Shown: positions 1 through 8,133, counted from the first letter of the stretch. The stretch is 64,000 nt of DNA from Paraburkholderia sp. CNPSo 3274 (GCF_024206475.1 NZ_JAMBPR010000048.1:1-64000), one strand, 5' to 3'. Program-made: numbers and translations. Notes: a model not told the origin generated them from the sequence alone.

Positions 1-96
1 TCCCTCCCCTGCCACCACCCGCTGCACGGTTACAGTTGCGGCCCCAAAATTCCCGCCTGAAGCGCATCCTCGGTACAACGCCGCCGCGACGAAGTG

Positions 97-123
97 TCGC
101 GATATATATCACATCGCGATATA
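97..123. promoter_or_regulatory. Dyad operator upstream of the HPP/CBS gene (MarR-type site)
   Basis: The stretch holds two copies of TCGCGATATA (97-106 and 114-123) and an inverted repeat TATATC-N7-GATATA (105-123). A closely similar dyad, ATATCA-N5-TGATAT, lies before the marR gene at 1407-1423. AT-rich dyads of this size are typical MarR-family operators. That the neighbouring MarR binds both sites is inference. Confidence 0.55.
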
Positions 124-188
124 ATTCCTCTTCTTTGGGCGGCGCCGAGCCGTCTGCGCTCCCCATCTGTTCCAAACCGTTCCGAATC

Positions 189-1346
189 GTGTCACGCTTC
201 AAAGTCCTTCGCTGGCTCACCCGCTTCACCCCCTCCAGGGTCACCATCACATGGCGCGAGCGCGTGCGCTCGGGCGGCGGCGCGCTCGTCGGCATCGCAC
301 TGACGGGCGCGCTCGCGCACCGGCTGCTCGGCGGCGATCCGAGCATCCCGTACCTGATCGCCCCGATGGGCGCCTCCGCCGTGCTGCTCTTCGGCGTGCC
401 CGCCAGCCCGCTCGCGCAGCCCTGGTCGATCATCGGCGGCAACCTCGTTTCCGCCACCGTGGGCGTAACCGCGGCGATGTGGATACATGACCCCGTGCCA
501 GCCGCCGCCGTGGCCATCGCCGCGGCCATCGTCGCGATGTTTACGCTGCGCTGCGTGCATCCGCCTTCCGGCGCGGTCGCGCTGACCGCTGTGCTGGGCG
601 GCCCGGCCGTGCATGCGCTCGGCTATGAATTCGTGTTCGTGCCCGTCGCGCTGCAGTCGTTCCTGCTGCTCGGCGGCGCGCTCGTCTATCACGCCGCCAC
701 GGGGCATCGCTACCCGCACACCGCTCGACGCCCGAGCGTGGCCGGCCCCGTACCCGCGCAAGCCGGTTTCACGCGCGCCGACCTCGAAGCCGTGCTGCGC
801 GAGCGCGACGAAATGCTCGACATCGACACCGACGACCTCGAAGCCGTGCTCCAGGACGCCGAAATCCGCGCCTACGCGCGCAGCTTCGGCGAACTGACCT
901 GCGCGGACGTCATGTCGGCCAATGTGGTAAGCATCACGCCCGCTACGACCGTGGGCGAAGCGCGCTCGCTGCTCAAACGCCACGACGTGAAGGCGCTGCC
1001 CGTGGTGGACGCGCATCGTCAGGTGAAGGGCATCGTCACGCGCGCCGACCTCGCCGACGACGGGCGCGAACGGCATCCGCTGCGTCTCATGCTCCATGCG
1101 ATCGCGCGCATGTTCCGGCCGCACGCCGAGTCCGGCCAGAGCGTCGGCACGCTGATGACCACGCATGTGCTCACCGTCGCGAACACGGCGCCGATCGTCG
1201 AACTCGTGCGTATTTTCGCGGGCCGCGGGCACCATCATGTGCCGGTGGTCGATCACGAACGCAGGCTCGCGGGCATCATCACGCAGGCCGATTTGATCTC
1301 GGGGCTCTATCACCAGGCGAAGACGCCGCAGCAGGCGCCGGCCTGA
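189..1346 (+). CDS. HPP-family membrane protein with two C-terminal CBS domains
   Basis: About 385 residues. The N-terminal half is the HPP integral membrane domain (roughly residues 25-175) with several hydrophobic helices and the family signature CVHPPSGAVAL. The C-terminal half carries two CBS domains (about 235-295 and 318-380; VMSANVVSITP and LMTTHVLTVAN), which usually bind adenine nucleotides and gate or regulate the attached domain. HPP proteins are little studied; plant members have been linked to nitrite transport, so an anion transporter is a reasonable guess only. I chose the GTG at 189 because the open frame extends back to 36 across the operator-like dyad at 97-123 and the next methionine is inside a membrane helix. 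Its ribosome binding site is weak, so the start is uncertain. It lies upstream of a MarR regulator and a chloride channel in the same direction. Confidence 0.8.
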   Translation: MSRFKVLRWLTRFTPSRVTITWRERVRSGGGALVGIALTGALAHRLLGGDPSIPYLIAPMGASAVLLFGVPASPLAQPWSIIGGNLVSATVGVTAAMWIHDPVPAAAVAIAAAIVAMFTLRCVHPPSGAVALTAVLGGPAVHALGYEFVFVPVALQSFLLLGGALVYHAATGHRYPHTARRPSVAGPVPAQAGFTRADLEAVLRERDEMLDIDTDDLEAVLQDAEIRAYARSFGELTCADVMSANVVSITPATTVGEARSLLKRHDVKALPVVDAHRQVKGIVTRADLADDGRERHPLRLMLHAIARMFRPHAESGQSVGTLMTTHVLTVANTAPIVELVRIFAGRGHHHVPVVDHERRLAGIITQADLISGLYHQAKTPQQAPA

Positions 1347-1406
1347 GCCGACTAGCGGCCATACACCTGGCCGCGATGCTTATGTGACGGGCGTTTTCGG
1401 GCATAA

Positions 1407-1423
1407 ATATCATGTCGTGATAT
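1407..1423. promoter_or_regulatory. Dyad operator before marR (probable autoregulation)
   Basis: Perfect inverted repeat ATATCA-TGTCG-TGATAT, 32 bases before the marR start codon. It closely matches the dyad at 106-122 (ATATCA-CATCG-CGATAT). Its position on the likely core promoter fits a repressor site. Confidence 0.6.
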
Positions 1424-1455
1424 ATTAGGAGCCTAAACCGTTCCATGGACTCCCG

Positions 1456-1869
1456 ATGAAAAAAAGCGCGCGCGACCTCGACAAGGTCGACTTTGAGCAG
1501 CTGTCCGAATTTCGCTACCAGATGCGCCGCTTCGAGCGCTTCTCGGAGCAGGCCGCGCAGGCCGAGGGCATTACGCCGCTGCAATACCTGCTGCTGCTGC
1601 ATGTGAAGGGCTACCCCGGCCGCACGTGGGCGACCATCGGCGAGCTGGCCGAGCGTTTGCAGGCGCAGCATCACGGCGTGGTTGCGCTCGTCTCGCGCTG
1701 CGAGGCGATCGAGCTCGTCGAGCGCCGCGTGAGCGAGCGCGACCGCCGCCAGGTGGAAGTGCATCTGCTCACCGCTGGCGAAAAACTGCTCGCGCGCCTC
1801 GCCGAACTGCATCGCGCCGAGTTGAGATCGCTCGACGGCGCATTCACCATTCCGCATATCGATCTTTAA
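1456..1869 (+). CDS. MarR-family transcriptional regulator
   Basis: 137 residues, normal length for MarR. The winged-helix part is clear: TWATIGELAERLQAQHHGVV is the helix-turn-helix and VERRVSERDRRQVEVHLLTAGEKLL is the wing with the family DxR-like motif. MarR proteins bind dyads as dimers and release them on ligand binding. The stop codon is 5 bases before the start of the CLC channel gene, so the two are almost certainly one transcript. The dyad upstream (1407-1423) recurs before the HPP/CBS gene, pointing to a small regulon of two anion-type membrane proteins. The ligand is unknown. Confidence 0.9.
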   Translation: MKKSARDLDKVDFEQLSEFRYQMRRFERFSEQAAQAEGITPLQYLLLLHVKGYPGRTWATIGELAERLQAQHHGVVALVSRCEAIELVERRVSERDRRQVEVHLLTAGEKLLARLAELHRAELRSLDGAFTIPHIDL

Positions 1870-1874
1870 AGACC

Positions 1875-3677
1875 ATGCACTCCGACGATTCCCACAAGCG
1901 CGACTTTTCGGCGAACGCACGGCTGCCCGGCATCAGCGTGCTGGCCGCCGTGATCGGCGCACTGGCCACGCTCGCGGCGTTCGTGCTGCTGAGCCTGATC
2001 CACTGGTTCACGAACCTGTTCTTCTTCGGCCAGTTCTCGTTCGCCGACCGCTCGCCGGCGCTCAACACGCTGGGGCCGTGGGTCATCGTCGTGCCGGTGA
2101 TAGGCGGGCTGATTGTCGGGATAATGGCGCGCTTCGGCTCCGAGAAAATTCGCGGCCACGGCATTCCCGAAGCCATCGAAGCCATTCTCTTCGGCAAGAG
2201 CAAGATGTCGCCGAAGGTGGCCGTGCTCAAGCCGCTCTCGTCGGGCATCGTGATCGGCAGCGGCGGCCCTTTCGGCGCGGAAGGCCCGATCATCATGACG
2301 GGCGGCGCGCTCGGGTCGCTGCTCGCGCAGTGTGTACGTGTCACGTCCGCCGAGCGCAAGACGTTGCTCGTGGCAGGCGCGGCCGCGGGCATGACCGCCG
2401 TATTCGGCACGCCGGTCGCAGCCGTGCTGCTCGCCGTGGAACTGCTGCTGTTCGAATGGCGCCCGCGCAGCTTCCTGCCCGTGGCGCTTGCGTGCGCGGT
2501 GGCCGGATTCGCGCGCTCCGTGTTCTTCGGTACGGCGCCGCTCTTCCCCATGCAGACCCTGCCGCCGCACGCCGTGGCGCTCTTTTCATGCATCATCGCC
2601 GGGTTGCTGGCGGGCGCGCTCGCGTCCGGGCTTTCGGCGGCGCTCTACAAGGTCGAGGACCTGTTCGGCCATCTGCCGCTGCACTGGTCGTGGTGGCCGG
2701 CCATCGGCGGGCTCGTGGTAGGCATTGGCGGCTTCATCGAGCCGCGCGCGCTCGGCGTGGGCTACGACGTGATCGGCGATCTGCTGCATCAGCACATCAT
2801 TCTTCAGGTCGCCATTGCGATTCTGGTGGTGAAAGCCGTGATCTGGGTCGTGGCGCTCGGCTCCGGCACCTCGGGCGGCGTACTCGCCCCGCTGCTCATG
2901 CTCGGCGCGGGGCTCGGCTCGGTGCTGAGCCACGTGCTGCCCGGCAGCGACCCGGCGCTGTGGCCGCTCGTGTGCATGGCGGCGACGCTCGGCGCCACGC
3001 TCGGCGCCCCCCTCACGGCCATCGTGTTCGCGTTCGGCCTCACGCACGACACCAATGCGCTGCTGCCGCTTCTCACGGCCACGCTGGTCGCGCACGGCTT
3101 CGCGACGGTCGTCATGAAGCGCTCGATCATGACCGAAAAGATCGCGCGCCGCGGTTATCACATCTATCGCGAGTACGGCGTCGATCCGCTCGAGCGCCAT
3201 TACGTCGATGAAGTGATGACGCGCAATGTCGATACGATCGACGCGAACGTCACCGTGCGCCAAGCCCTCGACCGCTATTTTGGCTCGACTCAGCAGCGCC
3301 GCGCATTCCCGGTGCTGCGCGACGGCGCGGTGCTCGGTGTGGTGGATCGCGCGATGCTCGACGCCGTGCGCGCGAGCGCCGCGACCGAAGAACTCGACAC
3401 GCCGCTCGGCTCGTTGCTCGCGCAACGTTCCCCCGACATGGCGCTGCCCGCGGAGACCTGCCGGCAGATTGCCACGCGTCTCGCGATTCACGGGCTCGAA
3501 CGCCTGCCCGTGGTGGCCGACCGCGAATCGCGGCGGCTCGTGGGCATCGTCTCGCGCAGCGACCTCGTCAAGCTCTCACTCTCGCACTTCGAGGAAGAGC
3601 ACAAGAAGGAGCGCTTCCGCCGCATTCCCATGGGCACTAGCAAGCGGCGCTTTCCGCCGGTGCGCAAGGCTGGGTGA
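1875..3677 (+). CDS. CLC-family voltage-gated chloride channel with CBS domains
   Basis: About 600 residues. The CLC pore motifs are visible: GSGGPFGAEGP (about residues 126-136, carrying the gating glutamate in GAEGP), FGTPVAAVLLAVELL (helix with the dimer-side glutamate) and GSGTSGGVLAP. Two CBS domains follow (about 446-600). In a hand alignment to E. coli ClcA, the gating glutamate is kept but the inner proton glutamate (E203) falls on leucine in AVELL, which is a pattern of channels more than of chloride/proton exchangers; this should be confirmed by a proper alignment. Start ATG 5 bases after marR. Likely inner membrane. Best described as ClcB-like; no exact symbol is assigned. Confidence 0.87.
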   Translation: MHSDDSHKRDFSANARLPGISVLAAVIGALATLAAFVLLSLIHWFTNLFFFGQFSFADRSPALNTLGPWVIVVPVIGGLIVGIMARFGSEKIRGHGIPEAIEAILFGKSKMSPKVAVLKPLSSGIVIGSGGPFGAEGPIIMTGGALGSLLAQCVRVTSAERKTLLVAGAAAGMTAVFGTPVAAVLLAVELLLFEWRPRSFLPVALACAVAGFARSVFFGTAPLFPMQTLPPHAVALFSCIIAGLLAGALASGLSAALYKVEDLFGHLPLHWSWWPAIGGLVVGIGGFIEPRALGVGYDVIGDLLHQHIILQVAIAILVVKAVIWVVALGSGTSGGVLAPLLMLGAGLGSVLSHVLPGSDPALWPLVCMAATLGATLGAPLTAIVFAFGLTHDTNALLPLLTATLVAHGFATVVMKRSIMTEKIARRGYHIYREYGVDPLERHYVDEVMTRNVDTIDANVTVRQALDRYFGSTQQRRAFPVLRDGAVLGVVDRAMLDAVRASAATEELDTPLGSLLAQRSPDMALPAETCRQIATRLAIHGLERLPVVADRESRRLVGIVSRSDLVKLSLSHFEEEHKKERFRRIPMGTSKRRFPPVRKAG

Positions 3678-3699
3678 TGGAAAGGAGACGGCGCCCCGT

Positions 3700-4107
3700 C
3701 TACTGATGCAGCGCCAACCCCTTCACGGCCTTATCCACCGCGTTCTTCGGGCCGTATAGCGCGATTCCCACCAGATCGGGATTCTCCGGGTCCTCGGCGC
3801 GAAATACCTCGCGGTTCGCCGCGTCGTGCCCCGTCGAAAACATGGCGCGCACGTAAGGCACGATCGTGAGTTCACGCGACACGCCGCGCCGCAGCGCCGC
3901 CTGCAACCCCCCGACATCCGCGCCATAGATCATCATCGGCTGGCCCAGCATCCTGCCGTAACGTTGCCCGCGCGCGTCTTCGTAGGGCTCGCCAAGCGCT
4001 TCGGGCACCGCCGCCGCAATGCCCGTTGCGAGAAACGCGGTCACATTGAGCTTCTGCCAGACCGCGAGGGTTTCCCGCACGACCAGCGCGACTTTCGTAT
4101 CGAACAT
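3700..4107 (-). CDS. DUF2000 family protein
   Basis: 135 residues, recognised as a DUF2000 (peptidyl-tRNA-hydrolase-like fold) protein from KVALVVRETLAVWQKLNVTAF at the start and the late segment EDPENPDLVGIALYGPKNAVDKAV. No function is established for the family. The start at 4107 has a strong GGAGG ribosome binding site, but that site lies in a hairpin (4109-4129). It runs in the same direction as the ECF sigma gene, whose stop is 94 bases upstream, and is convergent with the CLC gene. Confidence 0.8.
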   Translation of the reverse strand: MFDTKVALVVRETLAVWQKLNVTAFLATGIAAAVPEALGEPYEDARGQRYGRMLGQPMMIYGADVGGLQAALRRGVSRELTIVPYVRAMFSTGHDAANREVFRAEDPENPDLVGIALYGPKNAVDKAVKGLALHQ

Positions 4108-4108
4108 G

Positions 4109-4129
4109 CTGCCTCCTTTTTCGAGGCAG
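4109..4129 (-). promoter_or_regulatory. Hairpin covering the ribosome binding site of the DUF2000 gene
   Basis: On the minus strand the leader reads CTGCCTC-GAAAAAG-GAGGCAG followed by C and the ATG. The 7-bp perfect stem includes most of the Shine-Dalgarno GGAGG. This could limit translation until melted. Whether it is regulatory is inference. Confidence 0.4.
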
Positions 4130-4201
4130 TCATGATCTGCGAGACGCGGCTGCAAGTCTGGAACGTTTGTGCACGGCGGCGGCGGCCGGAAACCGCACGC
4201 C

Positions 4202-5059
4202 TCAGTGCAGATGCCGCAGCTTGTCCGGATTGCGCATCACGTAAATGGCCGTGACCTTGCCACCTTCGATCTCCAGCGCGGTGGTTTGCAACTCGCCATC
4301 CGCCTCGCGCGTGACGAAACCGGGCAGCCCGTTGATGAAACCCGCACGCACGAAAGTCGAGCCATTCTTGCGAAACAGGTCGGCTAGCTGAGCGTGCAGC
4401 TTCATCACACTCTCGAAGCCGAACACCGGGTGGCCAATCGCCGGGCGCTTGCCGCCACCGTCCGCATGCAGGCTCACGTCGTCGGCGAGCATCGCGCCCA
4501 GCGCGCTCATGTCGCCGCTGCGCGACGCCGCGAAGAACGCCTGCGCCAGTTCGAGGCCGCGCGCTTTCTCCACATGAAAACGCGGGCGCGCTTCTCTCAC
4601 GTGAGCACGGGCGCGCGCCGCGAGCTGGCGGCATGCGGCGCTCTCGCGCCCGATCGTGGCCGCGACTTCGTCGAACTCCAGCCCGAACACGTCGTGCAGC
4701 AGGAACGCCGCGCGCTCCAGCGGCGAAAGGCGTTCGAGCGCGAGCATGAGCGGCAGCGTGACGTCCTCCTGCTCGTCCTCTTCGACGACCGGGTCGGGCA
4801 GCCACGGACCGACATACGTTTCGCGCTGATGCCGCGCCGACTTGAGCTGGTCGAGGCACATGCGCATCACCATGCGGCGCAGGAAGGCCTCCGGCACGCG
4901 CACGTCGTCGCGCTCCACGTCCGCCCAGCGGATGAACGCGTCCTGCACGATGTCCTCGGCGTCGGCAACCGAGCCGAGCATGCGGTACGCCACGCGGATC
5001 AGCTTGCGTCGCAGCGGATCGAAACTCGCCGCGGCGTCCCTCAGGCCCGGGTCCGTCAT
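4202..5059 (-). CDS. ECF41-type RNA polymerase sigma factor with SnoaL-like C-terminal domain
   Basis: 285 residues: sigma-2 region (LIRVAYRMLGSVADAEDIVQ), sigma-4 region (RLSPLERAAFLLHDVFGLEF and the HTH after it), then a C-terminal NTF2/SnoaL-like extension. Three signatures of the ECF41 group are all present: WLPDP in the sigma-2/sigma-4 linker, DGGGK near residue 200 and NPDKL near the C-terminus. In this group the C-terminal extension replaces a separate anti-sigma factor and both inhibits and supports activity (established for ECF41 proteins). The start overlaps the stop of the upstream decarboxylase-like gene by four bases (ATGA), so they are translationally coupled. The typical ECF41 partner gene and promoter are both present, implying autoregulation. 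Confidence 0.92.
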   Translation of the reverse strand: MTDPGLRDAAASFDPLRRKLIRVAYRMLGSVADAEDIVQDAFIRWADVERDDVRVPEAFLRRMVMRMCLDQLKSARHQRETYVGPWLPDPVVEEDEQEDVTLPLMLALERLSPLERAAFLLHDVFGLEFDEVAATIGRESAACRQLAARARAHVREARPRFHVEKARGLELAQAFFAASRSGDMSALGAMLADDVSLHADGGGKRPAIGHPVFGFESVMKLHAQLADLFRKNGSTFVRAGFINGLPGFVTREADGELQTTALEIEGGKVTAIYVMRNPDKLRHLH

Positions 5060-5532
5060 GCGGCGACCATCTTTTTGGCCATGGCTTTGGCCGCCGCCGG
5101 ATCGACCCACAGGCCGAAGCCGACCGCAAGGCGGTTCCAGCCGTTGATCACATTGATCATCAGCGTGAGCTTCACCTGCTCCTCCTCGGTAAAGTGGCCG
5201 GTGAGCGCCGCGCGCGCCGCTTCCAGCGCATGACCTTCGGAAAGGCGCGTGAGGGCCTCGGTCCAGCCGAGCGCCGCGCGTTCGCGGTCGGTGTAGCACG
5301 GGGCTTCTTTCCACGCGGAAAGCAGATAGAGACGCTGTTCGGTCTCGCCTTCCTCGCGTGCGTGGGCGGTATGCATGTTAAGACAATTCGCGCAGCCGTT
5401 GATTTGCGACGCGCGCACCTCCACTAGCGCAATGAGGCTCGGCTCGAGGCTCCCGGACACGGCGAGCGAGGCGGCCATCCAGGACTTCATCAGGGTCGGG
5501 GCGGCGGCGAACAGGTCGAGCTTGGCAGTCAT
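5056..5532 (-). CDS. Carboxymuconolactone decarboxylase-like / AhpD-fold protein (ECF41 partner)
   Basis: 158 residues with the AhpD redox motif CxxC and following histidine (C47, C50, H54 in CANCLNMH), so probably a peroxidase-like or disulfide-active protein rather than a true decarboxylase. Start at 5532 has the ribosome binding site AAAGGAG. The ECF41 sigma gene follows with an ATGA overlap. Genes of this family are the commonest partners and targets of ECF41 sigma factors, and a matching promoter lies 36 bases upstream of the start codon. The substrate is not known. Confidence 0.9.
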   Translation of the reverse strand: MTAKLDLFAAAPTLMKSWMAASLAVSGSLEPSLIALVEVRASQINGCANCLNMHTAHAREEGETEQRLYLLSAWKEAPCYTDRERAALGWTEALTRLSEGHALEAARAALTGHFTEEEQVKLTLMINVINGWNRLAVGFGLWVDPAAAKAMAKKMVAA

Positions 5533-5567
5533 GGTTTCATCTCCTTTCGGTTGGGTTGCCATGACAT

Positions 5568-5595
5568 GACGAGACAGCCTGGGCCGCGTGTGACA
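5568..5595 (-). promoter_or_regulatory. ECF41-type promoter for the decarboxylase-sigma operon
   Basis: On the minus strand TGTCACA (5589-5595) and CGTC (5568-5571) are separated by 17 bases. The recognised ECF41 promoter is TGTCACA, about 16 bases, CGTC. Predicted transcription start lies about 25-30 bases before the start codon at 5532. Confidence 0.75.
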
Positions 5596-5673
5596 TTGGG
5601 TCGAAAAAAGTCTGGCCGCGGATTTGGGCCGCCTCGACCGGTATCACGGCCGGAGGCGGCGAATCACGCTGCA

Positions 5674-6444
5674 TCACTCTTTGCCGGACTGCGCTGCGGC
5701 TTGCTCGATCAGCTTCGCAACTTCCGCCGGATGCGACATGTAGACCACGTGGCTCGAGTGGATCTCGACCGTCTTGCTGCCAGCGCGCTGCGTCATGAAG
5801 CGTTCCAGATCAGGATTGATCGCGCGGTCCGCAGTCGCCACGACGGCCCAGCTCGGCTTCGTTCTCCACGCGGCGTGAGTGATCGGAACGCCGAACGATT
5901 GCGCGGCGGGCGTCACCTGCGAGATGGCCATGAAGCGGGCCTCCGAGGCGGGCAAGTCGGCGGCGAAATCCTCGTGGAAATTAGCCGGATCAATGTACAG
6001 GTGGCCGTCGGCAGTGGCCTTGATCGCCTGGGTGGCCGGCGGCGTCTTTTTAGCCAGTTCGAGCGGCGATTCTCCCGTGTCTGGCTGGAACGCGGCCACG
6101 TAGACGAGACCCGCGACCTTGTCGTCGTTGCCTGCCTCGGTCACGACCGCGCCACCGTAGCTGTGGCCGACGAGGATGCTCGGGCCGTCCTGTGCATCGA
6201 TAACACGGGTCGTCGCCTTCACGTCGTCGTCGAACGAAGTTTCCGGCTCTTGCACCACGGAGACTTTGTAGCCGTCGCGCGCGAGGATCTTCGACACGGC
6301 CTGCCAGCCCGATCCATCGGCGAAGTATCCGTGCACGAGCACGATGTTTTTGACCGGCGCGGCCGTGGCGGCCTGCGCGCCGAGCGCGGCGGCGGAAAGG
6401 GCAACGGCGGCGGCAATGCGGGTTACGTATGAGGAAATCTTCAT
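5674..6444 (-). CDS. Exported alpha/beta hydrolase
   Basis: 256 residues with a clear signal peptide (MKISSYVTRIAAAVALSAAA, cleavage probably after AQA), so periplasmic or secreted. The oxyanion region is LVHGYFADGSGW and the nucleophile elbow is GHSYGG; the late histidine in HSSHVVYMSHP completes the usual Ser-Asp-His triad. The family resembles the EstC / salicylate-esterase-like hydrolases often paired with a TetR regulator. Start at 6444 has GGAG upstream. It is transcribed away from a tetR gene and a perfect palindrome lies between them, so repression by that TetR is likely. Substrate unknown. Confidence 0.88.
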   Translation of the reverse strand: MKISSYVTRIAAAVALSAAALGAQAATAAPVKNIVLVHGYFADGSGWQAVSKILARDGYKVSVVQEPETSFDDDVKATTRVIDAQDGPSILVGHSYGGAVVTEAGNDDKVAGLVYVAAFQPDTGESPLELAKKTPPATQAIKATADGHLYIDPANFHEDFAADLPASEARFMAISQVTPAAQSFGVPITHAAWRTKPSWAVVATADRAINPDLERFMTQRAGSKTVEIHSSHVVYMSHPAEVAKLIEQAAAQSGKE

Positions 6445-6502
6445 TTTGATGCTCCGGGGAGTGGGTGACTGGGAACTCGACAGGATCTGGCCTGTTCGAT
6501 GT

Positions 6503-6526
6503 AGCCATCCTACTAGTAGGATGGCT
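6503..6526. promoter_or_regulatory. Perfect 24-bp palindrome between hydrolase and tetR
   Basis: The half site AGCCATCCTACT is followed directly by its exact reverse complement. It sits between the divergent hydrolase (start 6444) and tetR (start about 6613). TetR dimers bind such palindromes; it likely represses both genes. Confidence 0.75.
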
Positions 6527-6612
6527 AAGGTGCAAGAAAAATTTCGTGGCTGGCAATTGCTGCCCACTCCGCATAAACTGACGGACATTCAACCGACTAG
6601 ATGGTAGGTAAC

Positions 6613-7224
6613 ATGACGGTAAGTGGAGAACTGACGGCCGACAGGATCATTGCAGCGGGACGGCAACTCATCATGCGGCGCGGCTACAACGGGTTTAGTT
6701 ATGCCGACATCGCGGATGCGATCGACATTCGCAAGGCCAGCATTCACCACCATTTCCCCGCCAAGACAGATCTCGTGGTCGCCGTGCTGAACGCGTGGCA
6801 GGAAGCGCTCGACGCCGATGTGGCGGCGCTGGAGGCGAGCGGCGCTGACGCCATCGCACAACTGCGCGCCTACATCGGCCATTGGGAGCGCTGCATTGCG
6901 GACGACACGGCTCCGTTCTGTGTCGCGGGCATGCTGGGCGCCGAGCTCCCTTCGCTGCCCGAAGAAGTGGCTCAAGGGGTGAAGACGTTCTTCGATCACC
7001 TGACTGCGTGGCTTGAACGGGTGCTCGAGTCCGGCGTGAAGGGCGACCTCATCAAACTGGATTCGTCGGTTCACGCCGAAGCGGCCACGCTCGTCTCGCT
7101 GGTCTACGGCGCCATGCTCGCTGCGCGGGCGTATGCGAACGTCGAACTGTTCAAGCAGGTGACCGGGGGCGCGGTCGAAAGACTGGTGAAGCCTCGCAAA
7201 CGCACGCGTCAGGCGATCGAGTAG
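6613..7224 (+). CDS. TetR-family transcriptional regulator
   Basis: About 203 residues. The N-terminal TetR helix-turn-helix is plain (GYNGFSYADIADAIDIRKAS followed by IHHHFPAKTDLV). The rest is the ligand-binding helical domain, with CVAGMLGAELPSLPEEV matching the C-terminal domain of AcrR/YcdC-like members. An ATG at 6601 gives four extra residues; 6613 is preferred because of the closer AGGT. It is divergent from the exported hydrolase and shares the palindrome at 6503-6526. Its 3-prime end overlaps the convergent SDR gene by 16 bases. Confidence 0.88.
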   Translation: MTVSGELTADRIIAAGRQLIMRRGYNGFSYADIADAIDIRKASIHHHFPAKTDLVVAVLNAWQEALDADVAALEASGADAIAQLRAYIGHWERCIADDTAPFCVAGMLGAELPSLPEEVAQGVKTFFDHLTAWLERVLESGVKGDLIKLDSSVHAEAATLVSLVYGAMLAARAYANVELFKQVTGGAVERLVKPRKRTRQAIE

Positions 7225-7985
7225 CCGCCGTCGGCGACCAGAGCGTGGCCCGAAACGTAGCTCGAGTCGTCGGACGCGAGGAACGCCACGATCGTCGCCA
7301 TCTCCTGCGCCGAGCCCCAGCGGCCGGCCGGCGTGCCGGCGGCGAACTGCTGCTGCACTTCGGCCGATGGCCAGATGCCGCGATGATGGAACGGCGTCTC
7401 GATCAATCCCGGGCACAGTGCGTTCACGCGGATGCCTTTGCGGAACCATTCGATCGACGCCGTTTTGGTCATGCCGACTACCGCGTGCTTGCTGGCGATA
7501 TACACCGACGCGTTCCCGAAGCCGATCAGCCCGCCCATTGAGGCGTTGTTGATGATGCTGCCCGCCCCTTGCTCGAGCATGACCTGCGCTTCGTATTTCA
7601 TCGAGTTCAGCACGCCGCGCACGTTCAGCTCGAAGACCATGTCGAACCTTTCGGAGTCCTGTTCGATGAGCGGTGCAAATACGCCCTCGGTTCCCGCATT
7701 GTTGAAGGCGATGTCAAGGCGCCCATAGGTCTGCACCGTGTAGTCGACGAGACGCTTGATGTCGGCTTCTTTCGAAACGTCCGCCGCGAAGGCCGACGCT
7801 TCACCACCCTCGGCCGAAATTTGCTGCGCGAGCTGGTCGAGTTCGTCCTTGCGGCGAGCCGCCACGACGACCTTTACGCCGCGCCGGGCGAGTTCGACAG
7901 CCGAAGCGCGGCCGATACCGGAGCTTGCGCCGGTCACGAGCGCAATCTTGCCTTCGATCTGCCGCTGTGTATTGATCATGTTCAT
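7209..7985 (-). CDS. Short-chain dehydrogenase/reductase (SDR)
   Basis: 258 residues, classical SDR length. The cofactor motif is GASSGIG, the structural motif NNAG, and the catalytic Ser-Tyr-Lys appear in NNASMGG and YIASK; the end VADGGY is also typical. VVVAARRKDE after the second strand suggests NADP preference. The start at 7985 has AAAGGA spaced seven bases. It is divergent from a LysR gene with an inverted repeat between, so that LysR probably controls it. Substrate cannot be read from sequence. Confidence 0.9.
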   Translation of the reverse strand: MNMINTQRQIEGKIALVTGASSGIGRASAVELARRGVKVVVAARRKDELDQLAQQISAEGGEASAFAADVSKEADIKRLVDYTVQTYGRLDIAFNNAGTEGVFAPLIEQDSERFDMVFELNVRGVLNSMKYEAQVMLEQGAGSIINNASMGGLIGFGNASVYIASKHAVVGMTKTASIEWFRKGIRVNALCPGLIETPFHHRGIWPSAEVQQQFAAGTPAGRWGSAQEMATIVAFLASDDSSYVSGHALVADGGYSIA

Positions 7986-8114
7986 GATGTCGTCCTTTGT
8001 TCCAGTGGATATTGCGCAGGGTCTGGCGCGCTGTTCACGGCTACCTTGCCTCACGCCTGGAACGAAGTATGGATATTCGGCGCTCGAAGATGAATGGAAT
8101 AATCGCGCATTCAC

Positions 8115-8133
8115 AATTCCTCATTTGGGAATT
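8115..8133. promoter_or_regulatory. LysR-type dyad between SDR and LysR genes
   Basis: Inverted repeat AATTCC-TCATTTG-GGAATT contains the T-N11-A pattern of LysR boxes. It lies 41 bases before the LysR start and in the leader/promoter of the divergent SDR gene. Confidence 0.5.

Noticed and set aside
192..1313. Long minus-strand frame opposite the HPP/CBS gene
   Set aside because: His/Arg-rich shadow composition with no signal, start site or domain.
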